Source: Komagataeibacter oboediens (lineage in GTDB: Bacteria; Pseudomonadota; Alphaproteobacteria; Acetobacterales; Acetobacteraceae). Taken from it: 64,000 bases of DNA. Within the stretch, counting starts at the first letter, position 1; each line of letters begins with the position of its first letter. Below are positions 36,888 to 46,461 of this stretch, one piece after another. The translations under genes and the position numbers were made by a program. The stretch lies in contig NZ_NKTX01000007.1 in assembly GCF_003207815.1 (NCBI RefSeq), forward strand, positions 21,458-85,457, written 5' to 3'. Under the pieces are notes generated by a model, which saw only the letters and a list, made by a program, of their open reading frames with translations, was not told the origin of the DNA and ran no database searches.

Positions 36888-37631
36888 ATGCGGTCTGTGA
36901 TGTCATGTTTCCTTTCGGTCCCGTCCCTGTGCCGCCAGTGGGGCAGGGTGGGCATCCTGGCATGTGGCGTGTCGCTGGCATGCGTGGGGCTGGCCCGGGC
37001 CGATGACAGCGGCAACCTGACCCTGCAGCTATTGGATCGCGTCAATGCGTTGGAAGACCAGACACGGCAGATGCGTGGCCAGATCGACCAGTTGACCAAT
37101 CAGGTCCAGCAGCAGAATGCCACGCTCAGCAAGCAGGTGGAGGATATGAACTTCGCCATGCAGCATGGCCATGGTGGCGCGGCAGCCGGTACTGCAATGG
37201 CCGCGCCTGCAGCCGCTGCCACGGGCGCAGCACCTGCGGCCGTCAAGCGCACGCCGGATGAGGTGCTGAAAGCCGGGAATGAGGCGCTGCTGAAACAGGA
37301 TTACGCCACGGCGCAGGCCGATGCGCAGCAGGTCCTGTCCGGTCCCAAGTCACCCCGGCAGGTTGATGCCCAGTACCTTCTGGCGCAGTCGCTGGCGGGG
37401 CAGAAACAGTACCGCCAGTCCGCGCTGGCCTATTATGATGCCTATAACCGTGCGCCACACGGACAGCGCGCGCCCAGCGCCCTGCTGGGGGTGGCGGCCA
37501 CGCTTGTGGCGCTGAATGACAAGGCTTCGGCCTGTCAGGCGCTGGACAAGCTGTCCAGCGAGTTTCCCGAACCCGCCGCCCGTATCAAATCCGCTGAACA
37601 GGTCTATCGTAAACGCGCCAAATGTAACTGA
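36888..37631 (+). CDS. cpoB: Tol-Pal system coordinator CpoB (YbgF)
   Basis: Periplasmic protein that coordinates peptidoglycan synthesis with Tol-driven constriction. The 247-residue product has a signal peptide, a short coiled coil (LLDRVNALEDQTRQMRGQID and following heptads to about residue 95), an Ala-rich linker and TPR repeats (LKQDYATAQADAQQVL and following). AGAGGG lies 9 bases before the ATG at 36888, chosen over a GTG at 36867. Last of the Tol-Pal genes. Confidence 0.9.
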   Translation: MRSVMSCFLSVPSLCRQWGRVGILACGVSLACVGLARADDSGNLTLQLLDRVNALEDQTRQMRGQIDQLTNQVQQQNATLSKQVEDMNFAMQHGHGGAAAGTAMAAPAAAATGAAPAAVKRTPDEVLKAGNEALLKQDYATAQADAQQVLSGPKSPRQVDAQYLLAQSLAGQKQYRQSALAYYDAYNRAPHGQRAPSALLGVAATLVALNDKASACQALDKLSSEFPEPAARIKSAEQVYRKRAKCN

Positions 37632-37647
37632 TTGGCGGGCGGCGCTG

Positions 37648-38922
37648 GTGACTTCGGCTGAACCGGTCAATCCGTCACGTTTTGCCGCCATGATGGCATC
37701 CCTTGGTCCCTGGCCGGGTGCGGGCGTGCCGGTTGCGGTTGCGGTATCTGGCGGGGCGGACAGCATGGCGCTGGCCATTCTTGCGCGGCAGTGGCGGCGC
37801 GATGTGGTGGCGCTGGTGGTGGACCATGGCCTGCGGGCCGAATCCCGGACTGAAGCCGAACAGACCCTTGCCCGGCTGTCCACCCTGGATATTCCCGGCC
37901 GGCTGCTGGTGCTGACGGGACTGGAACGCGGAAGCCGCATGGCGGAACGTGCCCGGCGCATGCGCTATCAGGCGCTGTCTGCGGCCTGTCGCCAGATCGG
38001 GGTGCTGGATCTGCTGGTGGCCCATCATGCGGGGGATCAGGCGGAAACGGTCATGATGCGCGCGCGTGCCGACAGTGGCGATGACGGGCTGGCGGCCATG
38101 GCGATCGTGACCCCCACGGTCGATATACGCATTGTCCGGCCATTGCTGGCGTTTCCCAAGGCCGCCCTGTACGCCACCGTCCGTGCTACAGGCGTGGCGT
38201 GGGTGGAAGATCCGTCGAATCATGACCTGCGTACGGAACGCGCGCGGGCGCGGCAGGCGCTGGCCCATGACGGGGGCCATGCCGCGCGCCTGCTGATGGA
38301 GGCCCGTCGTGCCGGGGCGGGACGCATGGCGCGGGATGCGGCGGATGCCCGATGGCTTGCGGCCCATGCCCGGTTTCATTGTGGGGGGTGGGTGGTGCTG
38401 CCTGCCGGGCTGGCGCCCGCGCGGCTGCTGTCCGCCCTGATCCGCGTAGTGGCCGGGCGGGATTATTCCCCGGCGCGCGACGCGGTGGAACGGCTGGTCC
38501 ATGCGCCCCGGCCCGCGACCCTGGCCGGGGTGGCGATTATCCCGTGGCGCGATGGGCAATGGATCATCGCGCGCGAAGAATCGGCGGTTTCGCCGCCCGT
38601 TATCGCGCGCGTGGGCGAGATGTGGGACCGGCGCTTCGTGCTGCGGGCGCAGCACCTGCCCCATGGCTGGACCATGGGGGCGGCAGGCGCGGTTGCATCA
38701 TGGTGGCCAGGCGGGCGACCACGCTCTATCTGGCCCGCACGCGTGTTGCGTACGCTGCCTGCGCTATGGCATGATGGACGTGTGATGGCCGTTCCGCATA
38801 TCGGGCTGCGCACGCAGGATTGTGTGGCCGATGCGGTTTTTGTGAACCAGCCACCCCACCCCGTGTTGCCCGGAACCATGTTTTATGGCCCCGATGACGA
38901 ACGTTCTGATCCATTGTCATAA
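37648..38922 (+). CDS. tilS: tRNA(Ile)-lysidine synthase TilS
   Basis: Adds lysine to C34 of tRNA-Ile(CAU) so that it reads AUA; essential. The PP-loop is VSGGADSMALAIL near residue 35, with HHAGDQAETVMMR around 130. The GTG at 37648 follows the cpoB stop by 16 bases and was chosen because the longer frame overlaps cpoB and has no family similarity there. Product 424 residues, including the TilS-type C-terminal extension. Confidence 0.9.
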   Translation: MTSAEPVNPSRFAAMMASLGPWPGAGVPVAVAVSGGADSMALAILARQWRRDVVALVVDHGLRAESRTEAEQTLARLSTLDIPGRLLVLTGLERGSRMAERARRMRYQALSAACRQIGVLDLLVAHHAGDQAETVMMRARADSGDDGLAAMAIVTPTVDIRIVRPLLAFPKAALYATVRATGVAWVEDPSNHDLRTERARARQALAHDGGHAARLLMEARRAGAGRMARDAADARWLAAHARFHCGGWVVLPAGLAPARLLSALIRVVAGRDYSPARDAVERLVHAPRPATLAGVAIIPWRDGQWIIAREESAVSPPVIARVGEMWDRRFVLRAQHLPHGWTMGAAGAVASWWPGGRPRSIWPARVLRTLPALWHDGRVMAVPHIGLRTQDCVADAVFVNQPPHPVLPGTMFYGPDDERSDPLS

Positions 38923-39053
38923 AAGGTGGTGGATTGGGGGTGTGAATGTCCCTTGATCGTCCTATGTATGATAGGACGTAGTGAACGTGGCGTCTGTTCG
39001 TCTGCCCGCGTGGGGTGGTTGCGAAGGGGCCAGCGGATGGAACAGTAGGCAAG

Positions 39054-40994
39054 ATGAACAATTTCGGCCGCAACCTGGCCCTGTGGGTTATCATCATCGT
39101 CCTGTTGCTGCTGCTGTTTAACGTTTTCCAGCCCGGAAGCGTGCAGCACGCATCGCAGCAACTGGCATATTCCGATTTCATCGGGGACGTGAACAGCGGG
39201 CATGTCCGGTCTGTCGTGGTGCAGGAACATAACATTACCGGCACACTGACGGATGGCACCTCGTTCGACACGTATGCGCCGCAGGACCCGACCCTGATTT
39301 CCCGCCTGACGGATAAAGGGGTGGAGGTCGCTGCCAAGCCGCTGGAAAGCGATACCAACCCCTTCCTGCGCTACCTGATCAACTATGCGCCGCTGCTGCT
39401 TATGGTGGGGGCATGGATCTTCATCATGCGCCAGATGCAGTCCGGTGGCGGCCGGGCCATGGGCTTTGGCAAGTCGCGTGCACGGATGCTGACCGAAAAG
39501 CAGGGCCGTGTGACGTTTGATGACGTGGCGGGCATTGATGAAGCCAAGGGGGAACTGCAGGAAATCGTGGATTTCCTGCGCGACCCGCAGAAATTCACCC
39601 GTCTGGGCGGCAAGATCCCCAAGGGTGTGCTGCTGGTCGGCCCCCCTGGCACGGGCAAGACGCTGCTGGCGCGTGCCATTGCGGGTGAGGCAAATGTGCC
39701 GTTCTTCACCATTTCCGGTTCCGACTTCGTGGAAATGTTCGTGGGTGTCGGTGCGTCGCGTGTCCGTGACATGTTCGAACAGGGCAAGAAGGCCGCCCCC
39801 TGCATCATCTTCATTGACGAAATCGACGCGGTCGGCCGCCATCGTGGCGCGGGCCTTGGTGGCGGGAATGATGAGCGTGAGCAGACCCTCAACCAGATGC
39901 TGGTCGAGATGGACGGGTTTGACAGCAATGAAGGCGTGATCCTGATTGCCGCGACCAACCGTCCCGACGTGCTCGATCCTGCCCTGCTGCGTCCCGGCCG
40001 TTTCGACCGTCAGGTCGTGGTGCCCAACCCCGATGTGGCGGGCCGTGAAAAGATCCTGCGTGTCCATATGCGCAAGGTGCCGCTGGCATCCGATGTGGAT
40101 CCCAAGGTGATTGCCCGTGGCACGCCCGGTTTTTCGGGTGCGGATCTGGCCAACCTTGTCAATGAAGCGGCGCTGATGGCTGCCCGTCTTGGCAAGCGTA
40201 CCGTTGCCATGCTGGAATTCGAGAACGCCAAGGACAAGGTGATGATGGGGGCCGAGCGCCGCTCCCTCGTCATGACCGAGGACGAGAAGAAGATGACCGC
40301 CTACCATGAAGGTGGCCATGCCCTTGTCGGTATCCTCACGCCCGGGTCCGATCCGGTGCACAAGGCGACCATCATCCCGCGTGGCCGTGCACTGGGCATG
40401 GTGATGAGCCTGCCGGAAAAGGACCGTTATTCCGAAAGCCGGTCGTGGTGCATTGGCAAGCTGACGCTGGCCATGGGTGGTCGCGCGGCGGAGGAAATCA
40501 TCTTTGGTCCCGATAACGTGTCCACCGGGGCCTCGGGTGACATCAAGATGGCGACCGACGTAGCCCGCCGCATGGTGACCGAATGGGGCATGAGCGAAAA
40601 GCTCGGCATGGTGGCGTATGGCGGCAACGGGCAGGAAGTCTTCCTTGGCCACAGTGTCACGCAGAACAAGAACGTGTCCGAGGAAACGGCGCGCGAGATC
40701 GATAACGAGGTCCGCAAGCTGATCGATGCCGCCTATGACCGTGCCCGCAGCCTGCTGCTGGAACATATTGATCAGCTGCACCGTCTGGGCGCCGCCCTGC
40801 TGGAATATGAAACCCTGACGGGTGAGGAAATCCGGCAGGTGCTGCGCGGCGAGAAGATCGAGCGTGTGGTGGTTGACGATCCGATGCCGGAAAACCGGCG
40901 TCCGTCCGTGCCGCCTTCGGCGCCGTCCGCACCGGTTGCCCCGCTACCCGCACCGGAAGGCGGCGGTGGAGTTGGTGCCGCACCGGCAGGCTAG
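39054..40994 (+). CDS. ftsH: ATP-dependent zinc metalloprotease FtsH
   Basis: Membrane-bound AAA+ protease that removes damaged membrane proteins and unstable regulators. The 646-residue product starts at ATG 39054 ([16 protein letters not shown]). It has two membrane segments at about 9-27 and 105-125, Walker A GPPGTGKT near 200, the AAA second region of homology [19 protein letters not shown], and the zinc site HEGGH near 422. A Pro/Ala-rich tail ends the protein and a clear terminator follows. Confidence 0.96.
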   Translation: MNNFGRNLALWVIIIVLLLLLFNVFQPGSVQHASQQLAYSDFIGDVNSGHVRSVVVQEHNITGTLTDGTSFDTYAPQDPTLISRLTDKGVEVAAKPLESDTNPFLRYLINYAPLLLMVGAWIFIMRQMQSGGGRAMGFGKSRARMLTEKQGRVTFDDVAGIDEAKGELQEIVDFLRDPQKFTRLGGKIPKGVLLVGPPGTGKTLLARAIAGEANVPFFTISGSDFVEMFVGVGASRVRDMFEQGKKAAPCIIFIDEIDAVGRHRGAGLGGGNDEREQTLNQMLVEMDGFDSNEGVILIAATNRPDVLDPALLRPGRFDRQVVVPNPDVAGREKILRVHMRKVPLASDVDPKVIARGTPGFSGADLANLVNEAALMAARLGKRTVAMLEFENAKDKVMMGAERRSLVMTEDEKKMTAYHEGGHALVGILTPGSDPVHKATIIPRGRALGMVMSLPEKDRYSESRSWCIGKLTLAMGGRAAEEIIFGPDNVSTGASGDIKMATDVARRMVTEWGMSEKLGMVAYGGNGQEVFLGHSVTQNKNVSEETAREIDNEVRKLIDAAYDRARSLLLEHIDQLHRLGAALLEYETLTGEEIRQVLRGEKIERVVVDDPMPENRRPSVPPSAPSAPVAPLPAPEGGGGVGAAPAG

Positions 40995-41018
40995 ACCGTT
41001 TGATCCGGACGTAAGAAT

Positions 41019-41054
41019 ATGGCGGGGTAGCTCATGGCTGCCCCGCCATGTTTG
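41019..41054 (+). terminator. Intrinsic terminator after ftsH
   Basis: Stem ATGGCGGGG (41019-41027) with CCCCGCCAT (41041-41049), extended inward by TAGC/GGCT-type pairing, then TTTGT. Confidence 0.75.
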
Positions 41055-41092
41055 TATCCGGCCCACAAAATCCCGCATTGGCAGAATGATTG

Positions 41093-42130
41093 ATGAACGA
41101 CCGGCTGATTGAACCCGTTGGCCTGCTGCATGGCCCGGCTGCCCGGCAGGCGGTAGAGGCCGGGCTGGCGCGGTGGCTGGCGGGTGGGCCAACGGCCTAT
41201 ACGCTGGCGCGTCTGTGGGGGGGGGGAGAAGACGGACGTATCCTGCCCGCCGGTAGCCTGCCCGCGCAATGGACAGGGGTTGCAGACCGTCTCAGTGCTC
41301 CGTTTCCCGATGTCGGCCTGCCATCGGGACCACAGGTGATGGGGATCATCAATGTCACGCCAGACAGTTTCAGCGATGGGGGACGGCATTACCATGCGGC
41401 CTCCGCGCTGGAGTCCATGCTGGCAATGCACGCAGCCGGATGCCGGATCGTTGATATCGGTGGCGAAAGCACCCGTCCCGGCGCCCCGCCTGTTACGGCA
41501 GAAGAGGAATGGCGACGGATCGCGCCGGTGATCCGCATGGTGCGCGAGCGCTCGGCGCTGGATGACCTGTACCTGTCCATTGATACGCGGCAGGCAATGG
41601 TCATGGACCGGGCACTGGAAGCAGGGGCGAATATCATCAATGATGTCTCGGCCCTGACATATGATCCGGCGGCGCGCGCGGTGGTGGCGCGGCATGACTG
41701 CCCGGTCATGCTCATGCATATGCGCGGGACGCCTGCCACCATGCGCAACCACACGGTCTATGGCGATGTTGCGGTGGATGTGGTGCGCGAACTGTGGCAG
41801 CGGGTGGAGGAAGCGGTGGCAGCCGGTATCGACAGGACGCGCATACTGGTTGACCCGGGCATCGGCTTTGCCAAGACGGTGGAAGGCAACCTTGACCTGC
41901 TGGCACGCCTGCCGCTGCTGGCCAATCTGGGCTGCCGGGTGGTGCTGGGTGTGTCACGCAAGCGCATGCTGGGTGAAATCTGTGCGCAGCCGGATGCGGG
42001 CCGCCGGGATCCGGCCACCATTGCCGCCAGCCTGCCGGGGCTGGTTTTTGCTGATACGGTGCTGCGCGTTCACAATGTTCCGGCCATGATGCAGGCCGTG
42101 CGCGTCAGTCAGGGGCTGGATCGTCACTGA
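41093..42130 (+). CDS. folP: Dihydropteroate synthase
   Basis: Condenses p-aminobenzoate with hydroxymethyl-dihydropterin pyrophosphate in folate synthesis; the sulfonamide target. The 345-residue product is longer than usual (about 280) because of an N-terminal extension of some 75 residues before the conserved QVMGIINVTPDSFSDGG. DIGGESTRPGA (about 120) and GVSRKRML (about 288) are present. The ATG at 41093 was preferred to the TTG one codon earlier. It shares the folate theme with folE and purU elsewhere in the window. Confidence 0.93.
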   Translation: MNDRLIEPVGLLHGPAARQAVEAGLARWLAGGPTAYTLARLWGGGEDGRILPAGSLPAQWTGVADRLSAPFPDVGLPSGPQVMGIINVTPDSFSDGGRHYHAASALESMLAMHAAGCRIVDIGGESTRPGAPPVTAEEEWRRIAPVIRMVRERSALDDLYLSIDTRQAMVMDRALEAGANIINDVSALTYDPAARAVVARHDCPVMLMHMRGTPATMRNHTVYGDVAVDVVRELWQRVEEAVAAGIDRTRILVDPGIGFAKTVEGNLDLLARLPLLANLGCRVVLGVSRKRMLGEICAQPDAGRRDPATIAASLPGLVFADTVLRVHNVPAMMQAVRVSQGLDRH

Positions 42131-42181
42131 CAGGTAAGGTAGGTCGGAGTACGACCTGAATGCATCCGGAGATCCCCAGTA

Positions 42182-43540
42182 ATGGTAAAAACAAGAAAGC
42201 TGTTCGGCACTGATGGAATTCGGGGGACTGCCAACCGCTTTCCCATGACGGTCGAAGTGGCACAGAAGCTGGGGCAGGCCGCAGGCCTTCGCTTCATTCA
42301 GGGGACCCACCGTCATAGCGTGCTGCTGGGCAAGGACACGCGGCTGTCGGGGTACATGATCGAATGCGCGCTGGTGTCGGGCTTTCTGTCGGCAGGCATG
42401 GATGTCACGCTGGTGGGGCCGATGCCGACACCGGCCATTGCCATGCTGACCCGTTCGCTGCGTGCTGATCTGGGGGTCATGATCTCGGCATCGCATAATC
42501 CGTATGGGGATAATGGCATCAAGCTGTTCGGCCCGGACGGGTTCAAGCTGTCGGATGAGACGGAGGCCGGAATCGAGGCGGCAATGAATGCCGACCTGAC
42601 CCACATGCTGGCTGCCCCGGACCAGATCGGCCGGGCGTCACGCCTGAATGACGCGGCGGGACGGTATGTGGAAAACGCCAAGTCCTCCTTCCCGCGCGGG
42701 CTGCGGCTGGACGGACTGCGTATCGTGATCGACTGCGCCAATGGCGCGGCCTACCGTGTCGCCCCCACGGCACTGTGGGAACTGGGGGCCGAGGTCGTGC
42801 GCATCGGCTGTGACCCCGATGGCATCAACATCAATGAAGGCTGCGGCTCCACCCGGCCCGAAGCCCTGTGTGCGGCGGTGCAGCGGCACCGGGCGGATAT
42901 TGGCATTGCCCTTGATGGGGATGCCGACCGGGTGCTGATTTCCGATGAAAAGGGACGCCTGATCGATGGCGACCAGATCCTAGCCCTGATTTCCAAGTCA
43001 TGGGCGCGGCAGGGACGGTTGTCCAGCCGGTATATCGTGGCCACCGTCATGTCCAACATGGGGCTGGAGCGATATCTGGAAACACAGGGGCTGGAATTGG
43101 TCCGCACGGCGGTGGGGGACCGCTATGTGGTGGAAAAGATGCGCGAACTGGGCGCCAATATCGGTGGCGAGCAGTCCGGGCACATGGTCCTGTCCGATTT
43201 CGCCACCACCGGCGACGGGCTGGTCGCGGCCCTGCAGGTTCTGGCGGAAGTGGTGGAAGCCGGCCGCCCCGCCAGCGAGGTCTGCCGTATGTTCAAACCC
43301 TATCCCCAGCTTTTGCAGAATGTCCGTTTCGCGGGCAAAAGCCCGCTGCATGACCCGCAGGTGCACGAAGCCCGCAAGGCCGCGGAAAAGCGGCTGGGGG
43401 CGCGGGGGCGGCTGCTGTTGCGCGAAAGTGGTACGGAACCGCTGGTGCGCGTCATGGCGGAAGCGGAAGATGAAGTGCTTGTGAAGGAAGTGGTTGAGGA
43501 TATGTGCGAAGCTATCAACGCGATCCAGATGGCGGGCTGA
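42182..43540 (+). CDS. glmM: Phosphoglucosamine mutase
   Basis: Interconverts glucosamine-6-phosphate and glucosamine-1-phosphate for cell-wall and lipopolysaccharide precursors. The 452-residue product has the phosphoserine loop [15 protein letters not shown] near residue 100, the metal loop DGDADR near 242-247, GGEQSGHM near 325, and the C-terminal [12 protein letters not shown]. Standard length. folP and thiD flank it closely. Confidence 0.95.
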   Translation: MVKTRKLFGTDGIRGTANRFPMTVEVAQKLGQAAGLRFIQGTHRHSVLLGKDTRLSGYMIECALVSGFLSAGMDVTLVGPMPTPAIAMLTRSLRADLGVMISASHNPYGDNGIKLFGPDGFKLSDETEAGIEAAMNADLTHMLAAPDQIGRASRLNDAAGRYVENAKSSFPRGLRLDGLRIVIDCANGAAYRVAPTALWELGAEVVRIGCDPDGININEGCGSTRPEALCAAVQRHRADIGIALDGDADRVLISDEKGRLIDGDQILALISKSWARQGRLSSRYIVATVMSNMGLERYLETQGLELVRTAVGDRYVVEKMRELGANIGGEQSGHMVLSDFATTGDGLVAALQVLAEVVEAGRPASEVCRMFKPYPQLLQNVRFAGKSPLHDPQVHEARKAAEKRLGARGRLLLRESGTEPLVRVMAEAEDEVLVKEVVEDMCEAINAIQMAG

Positions 43541-43545
43541 TTTTC

Positions 43546-44349
43546 ATGCGCGGACGTATTCTTATCATGGCAGGCAGCGATAGCGGGGGGGGAGCAGGTA
43601 TCCAGGCGGATATCAAGACCGTCACCATGCTGGGGGGCTTCGCCATGACCGCCGTGACGGCACTGACCGTACAGAACACGCGGGGCGTGCATGATGTCAT
43701 GCCGGTGCCACCTGCCTTCGTCAGTGCGCAGATGCGCTGCGTGATTGATGATCTGGGCGTAGATGCGTTCAAGAGTGGCATGCTGGACAGCCCTGACGTG
43801 ATCGAGGCGATTGCCAGCGTGCTGATGACATATGCCGATGTGCCTTATGTTCTTGATCCGGTCATGGTGGCAAAAGGTGGAACGTCGTTACTGAAGGACA
43901 GTGCGCTGTCCACCCTGAAAGCACGCCTGCTGCCGCTTGCTTCCATCCTGACCCCCAACCTGCCCGAAGCGGAGACCCTGCTGGGCCGCCGGATCGGGAA
44001 TCGGGCGGACATGGTTGCCGCCGCGCATGACCTGCTGGCCATGGGGCCGCGTGCCGTATTGCTCAAGGGTGGGCATATGCAGGGCGACGAACTGGTGGAC
44101 GTGCTGCTGGAACGGGACGGGAAAGCAGAGGAATTCGTGACCCGGCGCATCCACACCCGGCATACGCATGGCACGGGCTGCACGCTGGCCAGCGCGATTG
44201 CAACCGGGTTGGGACAGGGCATGTCCCTGCGGGACGCGGTTGTGCGGGCGCGTGCCTATGTGCGCAAGGCGATCGCTGCGGCCCCCGGTTACGGTGCGGG
44301 TGCCGGACCGCTGGATCATGCGGCAGGCATGGCAGCGTGGGTTAATTAA
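43546..44349 (+). CDS. thiD: Hydroxymethylpyrimidine (phosphate) kinase
   Basis: Phosphorylates HMP and HMP-phosphate in thiamine synthesis. The 267-residue product starts at ATG 43546, five bases after glmM (MRGRILIMAGSDSGGGAGIQ). It has DPVMVAKGG near 103, TPNLPEAETLLG near 140, and the anion-hole HTHGTGCTLASAIA near 205. Thiamine diphosphate is the cofactor of the alsS and pdc enzymes at the other end of the window. Its stop codon lies within a TTAATTAA-rich palindrome. Confidence 0.93.
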   Translation: MRGRILIMAGSDSGGGAGIQADIKTVTMLGGFAMTAVTALTVQNTRGVHDVMPVPPAFVSAQMRCVIDDLGVDAFKSGMLDSPDVIEAIASVLMTYADVPYVLDPVMVAKGGTSLLKDSALSTLKARLLPLASILTPNLPEAETLLGRRIGNRADMVAAAHDLLAMGPRAVLLKGGHMQGDELVDVLLERDGKAEEFVTRRIHTRHTHGTGCTLASAIATGLGQGMSLRDAVVRARAYVRKAIAAAPGYGAGAGPLDHAAGMAAWVN

Positions 44350-44360
44350 TAATTAATTAA
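44342..44360. promoter_or_regulatory. Overlapping TTAA-N7-TTAA boxes before the ctrA-like gene
   Basis: TTAA occurs at 44342, 44346, 44353 and 44357, producing two interleaved TTAA-N7-TTAA arrangements (44342/44353 and 44346/44357). That spacing equals the classical CtrA site of alphaproteobacteria. The boxes lie about 120 bases before the CtrA-family gene and overlap the thiD stop. The stretch is simple AT-rich sequence, so chance is possible. Confidence 0.4.
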
Positions 44361-44435
44361 TAAAATGGCGGGCTTTTAATTCAAAAAGTTTATAACATAA
44401 CGGTAATATATTATCAACTTTAGGTTGTCCAGAAA

Positions 44436-44462
44436 TTACAATGCACCTATAGGTGGGTGTAA
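44436..44462. promoter_or_regulatory. Inverted repeat just upstream of the ctrA-like gene
   Basis: TTACA (44436) and CACC (44444) pair with GGTG (44452) and TGTAA (44458) around a TATA centre, a nine-pair imperfect palindrome ending 18 bases before the first ATG. It could be an operator or a leader hairpin affecting translation. Confidence 0.45.
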
Positions 44463-44480
44463 TGTAAAAATATCTACTGG

Positions 44481-45218
44481 ATGGTCGATATGCGGATTTT
44501 GCTTGTTGAGCCGGTTGCCCGGAAAGCCCAAGAGACCACCTGGCATATGGAAAAGGCCGGATTTACAGTTGATCATGTCAATACCGGGCATGATGCGCTG
44601 GGAATGCTGAAAGCCTATAATTATGACCTTGCCGTCATGGATATGCGGCTGCCTGATGTGGATGGGTATGAGGTCATCCGCATCAGTCGGGCGGCACGGG
44701 TACCAACCCCGGTCATGGTCCTGTCAGAAGAACGGGCGGCCACGGCCAAGGTCAAGGCGTTTTCCATCGGGGCGGATGATTATGTGACCCGTCCGTATGA
44801 ATCCATGGAACTGACCGCACGGATGCAGGCGGTCATTCGCCGGTCAAAGGGATATAGCGAGCCGACCCTGCGCGCGGGGGAACTTGAACTGAGTCTGGAC
44901 AGCCGGGAAGTGACCGTTCATGGCCAGAATGTTCACCTGACCGGCAACGAATACATGATTCTGGAACTTCTGCTGCTGCGCAAGGGCATGGTCCTGACGA
45001 AAGATGCCTTCCTGAACCACCTGTATGGCGGCATGGACGAACCGGAAATGAAGATCATTGACGTGTTCATCTGCAAATTGCGCAAGAAGCTGCAGGCGGC
45101 AGGCGCGGGACAGCTGATTTCCACCGTGTGGGGGCAGGGTTACGTCCTGCGCGATGAGGGCGTCCAGACGGCCATTCCCCAGCCGCAGCAATCCACGATG
45201 CATGCGACGGTTTTCTGA
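44481..45218 (+). CDS. ctrA: CtrA-family response regulator with degenerate receiver
   Basis: OmpR-type DNA-binding regulator. The C-terminal half is near-identical in pattern to CtrA: HLTGNEYMILELLLLRKGM, FLNHLYGGMDEPEMKIIDVF, KLRKKL and WGQGYVLRD. The receiver keeps the phospho-acceptor Asp54 (VMDMRLPD) and Ser82. The acidic pocket is EPV (10-12) instead of Glu-Asp-Asp, and the invariant lysine is Arg104 in VTRPYE. Phosphorylation in the usual way is doubtful. A Gln/Pro tail extends beyond the usual end. ATG 44481 is listed; ATG 44490 (MRILLVEP) matches CtrA starts better. It may be a paralogue, with a canonical CtrA elsewhere. Confidence 0.85.
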   Translation: MVDMRILLVEPVARKAQETTWHMEKAGFTVDHVNTGHDALGMLKAYNYDLAVMDMRLPDVDGYEVIRISRAARVPTPVMVLSEERAATAKVKAFSIGADDYVTRPYESMELTARMQAVIRRSKGYSEPTLRAGELELSLDSREVTVHGQNVHLTGNEYMILELLLLRKGMVLTKDAFLNHLYGGMDEPEMKIIDVFICKLRKKLQAAGAGQLISTVWGQGYVLRDEGVQTAIPQPQQSTMHATVF

Positions 45219-45520
45219 CCTGAAGCGACGTGGCGGACGTCCGTCCTGCCTTAAAAAAACCATGGAATACAGGTAAAATAGAGTAACAAGAAAAATGGCG
45301 GGCTTTCCAGAAAAGGAAGGCCCGCCAGAGTTTTAAAGTGATGATTCGATATGCGATGCCCCCATCGCCCTTCTGTTATTGCACTGGTCTTCCGCCCCGG
45401 ACATGAGATAAATCAAAGTCGGTCGGAATAATGCATATGTTTTTTCTGTCACATCTTTATTCCGTTTCGCGCATGGGACAGGATGCGGGGATTAACAGGA
45501 TGGAAACAGGCAGAACGTCG
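45219..45520. other. Intergenic region after ctrA-like gene
   Basis: Contains the ctrA terminator in its first third and an unassigned stretch before the lipoprotein gene. An in-frame ATG at 45431 and another at 45500 are possible earlier starts for that gene, but residues before 45521 do not look like coding sequence. No other gene is seen. Confidence 0.5.
45297..45334 (+). terminator. Intrinsic terminator after the ctrA-like gene
   Basis: GGCGGGCTTTCC (45297-45308) pairs with GGAAGGCCCGCC-type sequence ending at 45326, with a short A-rich loop, then AGAGTTTT. It lies about 80 bases after the stop. Confidence 0.8.
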
Positions 45521-45961
45521 ATGGGATACAGGACAACGCTGAGGCATCTCTATACTGGTGGCGCCCTGCTGCTTGCGGCATCAGTCAGCCTTACGGCATG
45601 CGAAAGCGTGCATGATCAGATCGTGGATAAGGAAAACAGCCTTGCCGCCGCCGGGTTTGTGGCCCGTCCGGCCAATACGCCCGAACGTCAGGTCATGCTG
45701 CAGAAACTGCCCCCCAACCGGTTCCTTCAGAAATCGTTCGGGGACCACATGCTGTATGTCTATTCCGATCCGAAGGTCTGCAACTGCCTGTATGTCGGAA
45801 ACCAGGCCGCCTATGGGCGCTACATGTCCTATGTACAGGCGCAGAACCTGGCGGATCAGCAGCAGATGACTGCCGATATGTACCAAGACGCGTCATGGAA
45901 CTGGGGCATGTGGGGCTGGGGCGGCGGCTGGGGTGGCCCATGGGGCGGTGGCTGGTGGTAA
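45521..45961 (+). CDS. Lipoprotein with tryptophan/glycine-rich tail
   Basis: Not assigned. The 146-residue product has a lipoprotein signal ending SLTACES (lipid-bearing Cys near 27). A middle region contains LPPNRFLQKSFGDHMLYVYS and a cysteine pair in KVCNCLYVGNQAAYGRYMSY. The end is strikingly low in complexity: WNWGMWGWGGGWGGPWGGGW. Such tails occur on outer-membrane-associated proteins but their role is unclear. The start at 45521 gives the best lipoprotein signal; ribosome site weak. It converges on the next gene with 33 bases between stops. Confidence 0.7.
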   Translation: MGYRTTLRHLYTGGALLLAASVSLTACESVHDQIVDKENSLAAAGFVARPANTPERQVMLQKLPPNRFLQKSFGDHMLYVYSDPKVCNCLYVGNQAAYGRYMSYVQAQNLADQQQMTADMYQDASWNWGMWGWGGGWGGPWGGGWW

Positions 45962-45994
45962 CACGCAGCTTCCCGGCATATTGCCCGACCTGAT

Positions 45995-46249
45995 CTATGT
46001 CGGCTTGGGGCGGTGGTCGGCATAGACCACCATCTGCCAGGCTTCCCGGGTGCCAAGCCGGTGTGGATGGGCATGGGCGGGGGGAAGGAGATGTCCCTCG
46101 CTTACGGCAACTTCCACCCCACAGCCGACACAGCGGTAAATGCCGGAATGTGGCGCAACGGTACGGGGGGGATGGATCTTGTCGAATTCAGGATCGGTCC
46201 ACGTATCAACAAACTGTGCGGACTGGTAAAGGGCCATCCCGTTCTCCAT
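45995..46249 (-). CDS. Small CxxC protein, putative zinc ribbon
   Basis: An 84-residue protein starting at an ATG with GGGAAACT just upstream (MENGMALYQSAQFVDTW). It carries SGIYRCVGCGVEVAVSEG followed by LLPPAHAHPHR, that is, a CxxCG knuckle and a cluster of histidines that could complete a metal site. Small proteins with IYRC.GCG...EG..FPP are widespread in proteobacteria with no settled function. The frame stays open upstream to 46438, with alternative starts at 46282 and 46315. Confidence 0.65.
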   Translation of the reverse strand: MENGMALYQSAQFVDTWTDPEFDKIHPPRTVAPHSGIYRCVGCGVEVAVSEGHLLPPAHAHPHRLGTREAWQMVVYADHRPKPT

Positions 46250-46341
46250 AGTTTCCCACTGCCTGCCAGGGCGGTCCGGCATGCCGTCAGGACTGTTTAA
46301 AACAATCTTTAGCATGCATGTTATGCGACGCCATCCTGTTC

Positions 46342-46353
46342 GGTCACGTGACC
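46342..46353. promoter_or_regulatory. Perfect 12-base palindrome GGTCACGTGACC
   Basis: Perfect dyad about 90 bases upstream of the small CxxC gene, in the gap between it and the next minus-strand gene. It is a possible operator for the CxxC gene; no regulator can be assigned. Confidence 0.35.
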
Positions 46354-46461
46354 TTCCGGTAACTGAATGCAACGGATCAGGTCGCGTATTTGGCAATACA
46401 TCATGAAACGGCTGGCAATGCCCGAAGTATGACGGCATGCATTATTTAATTTGCGTTATGC

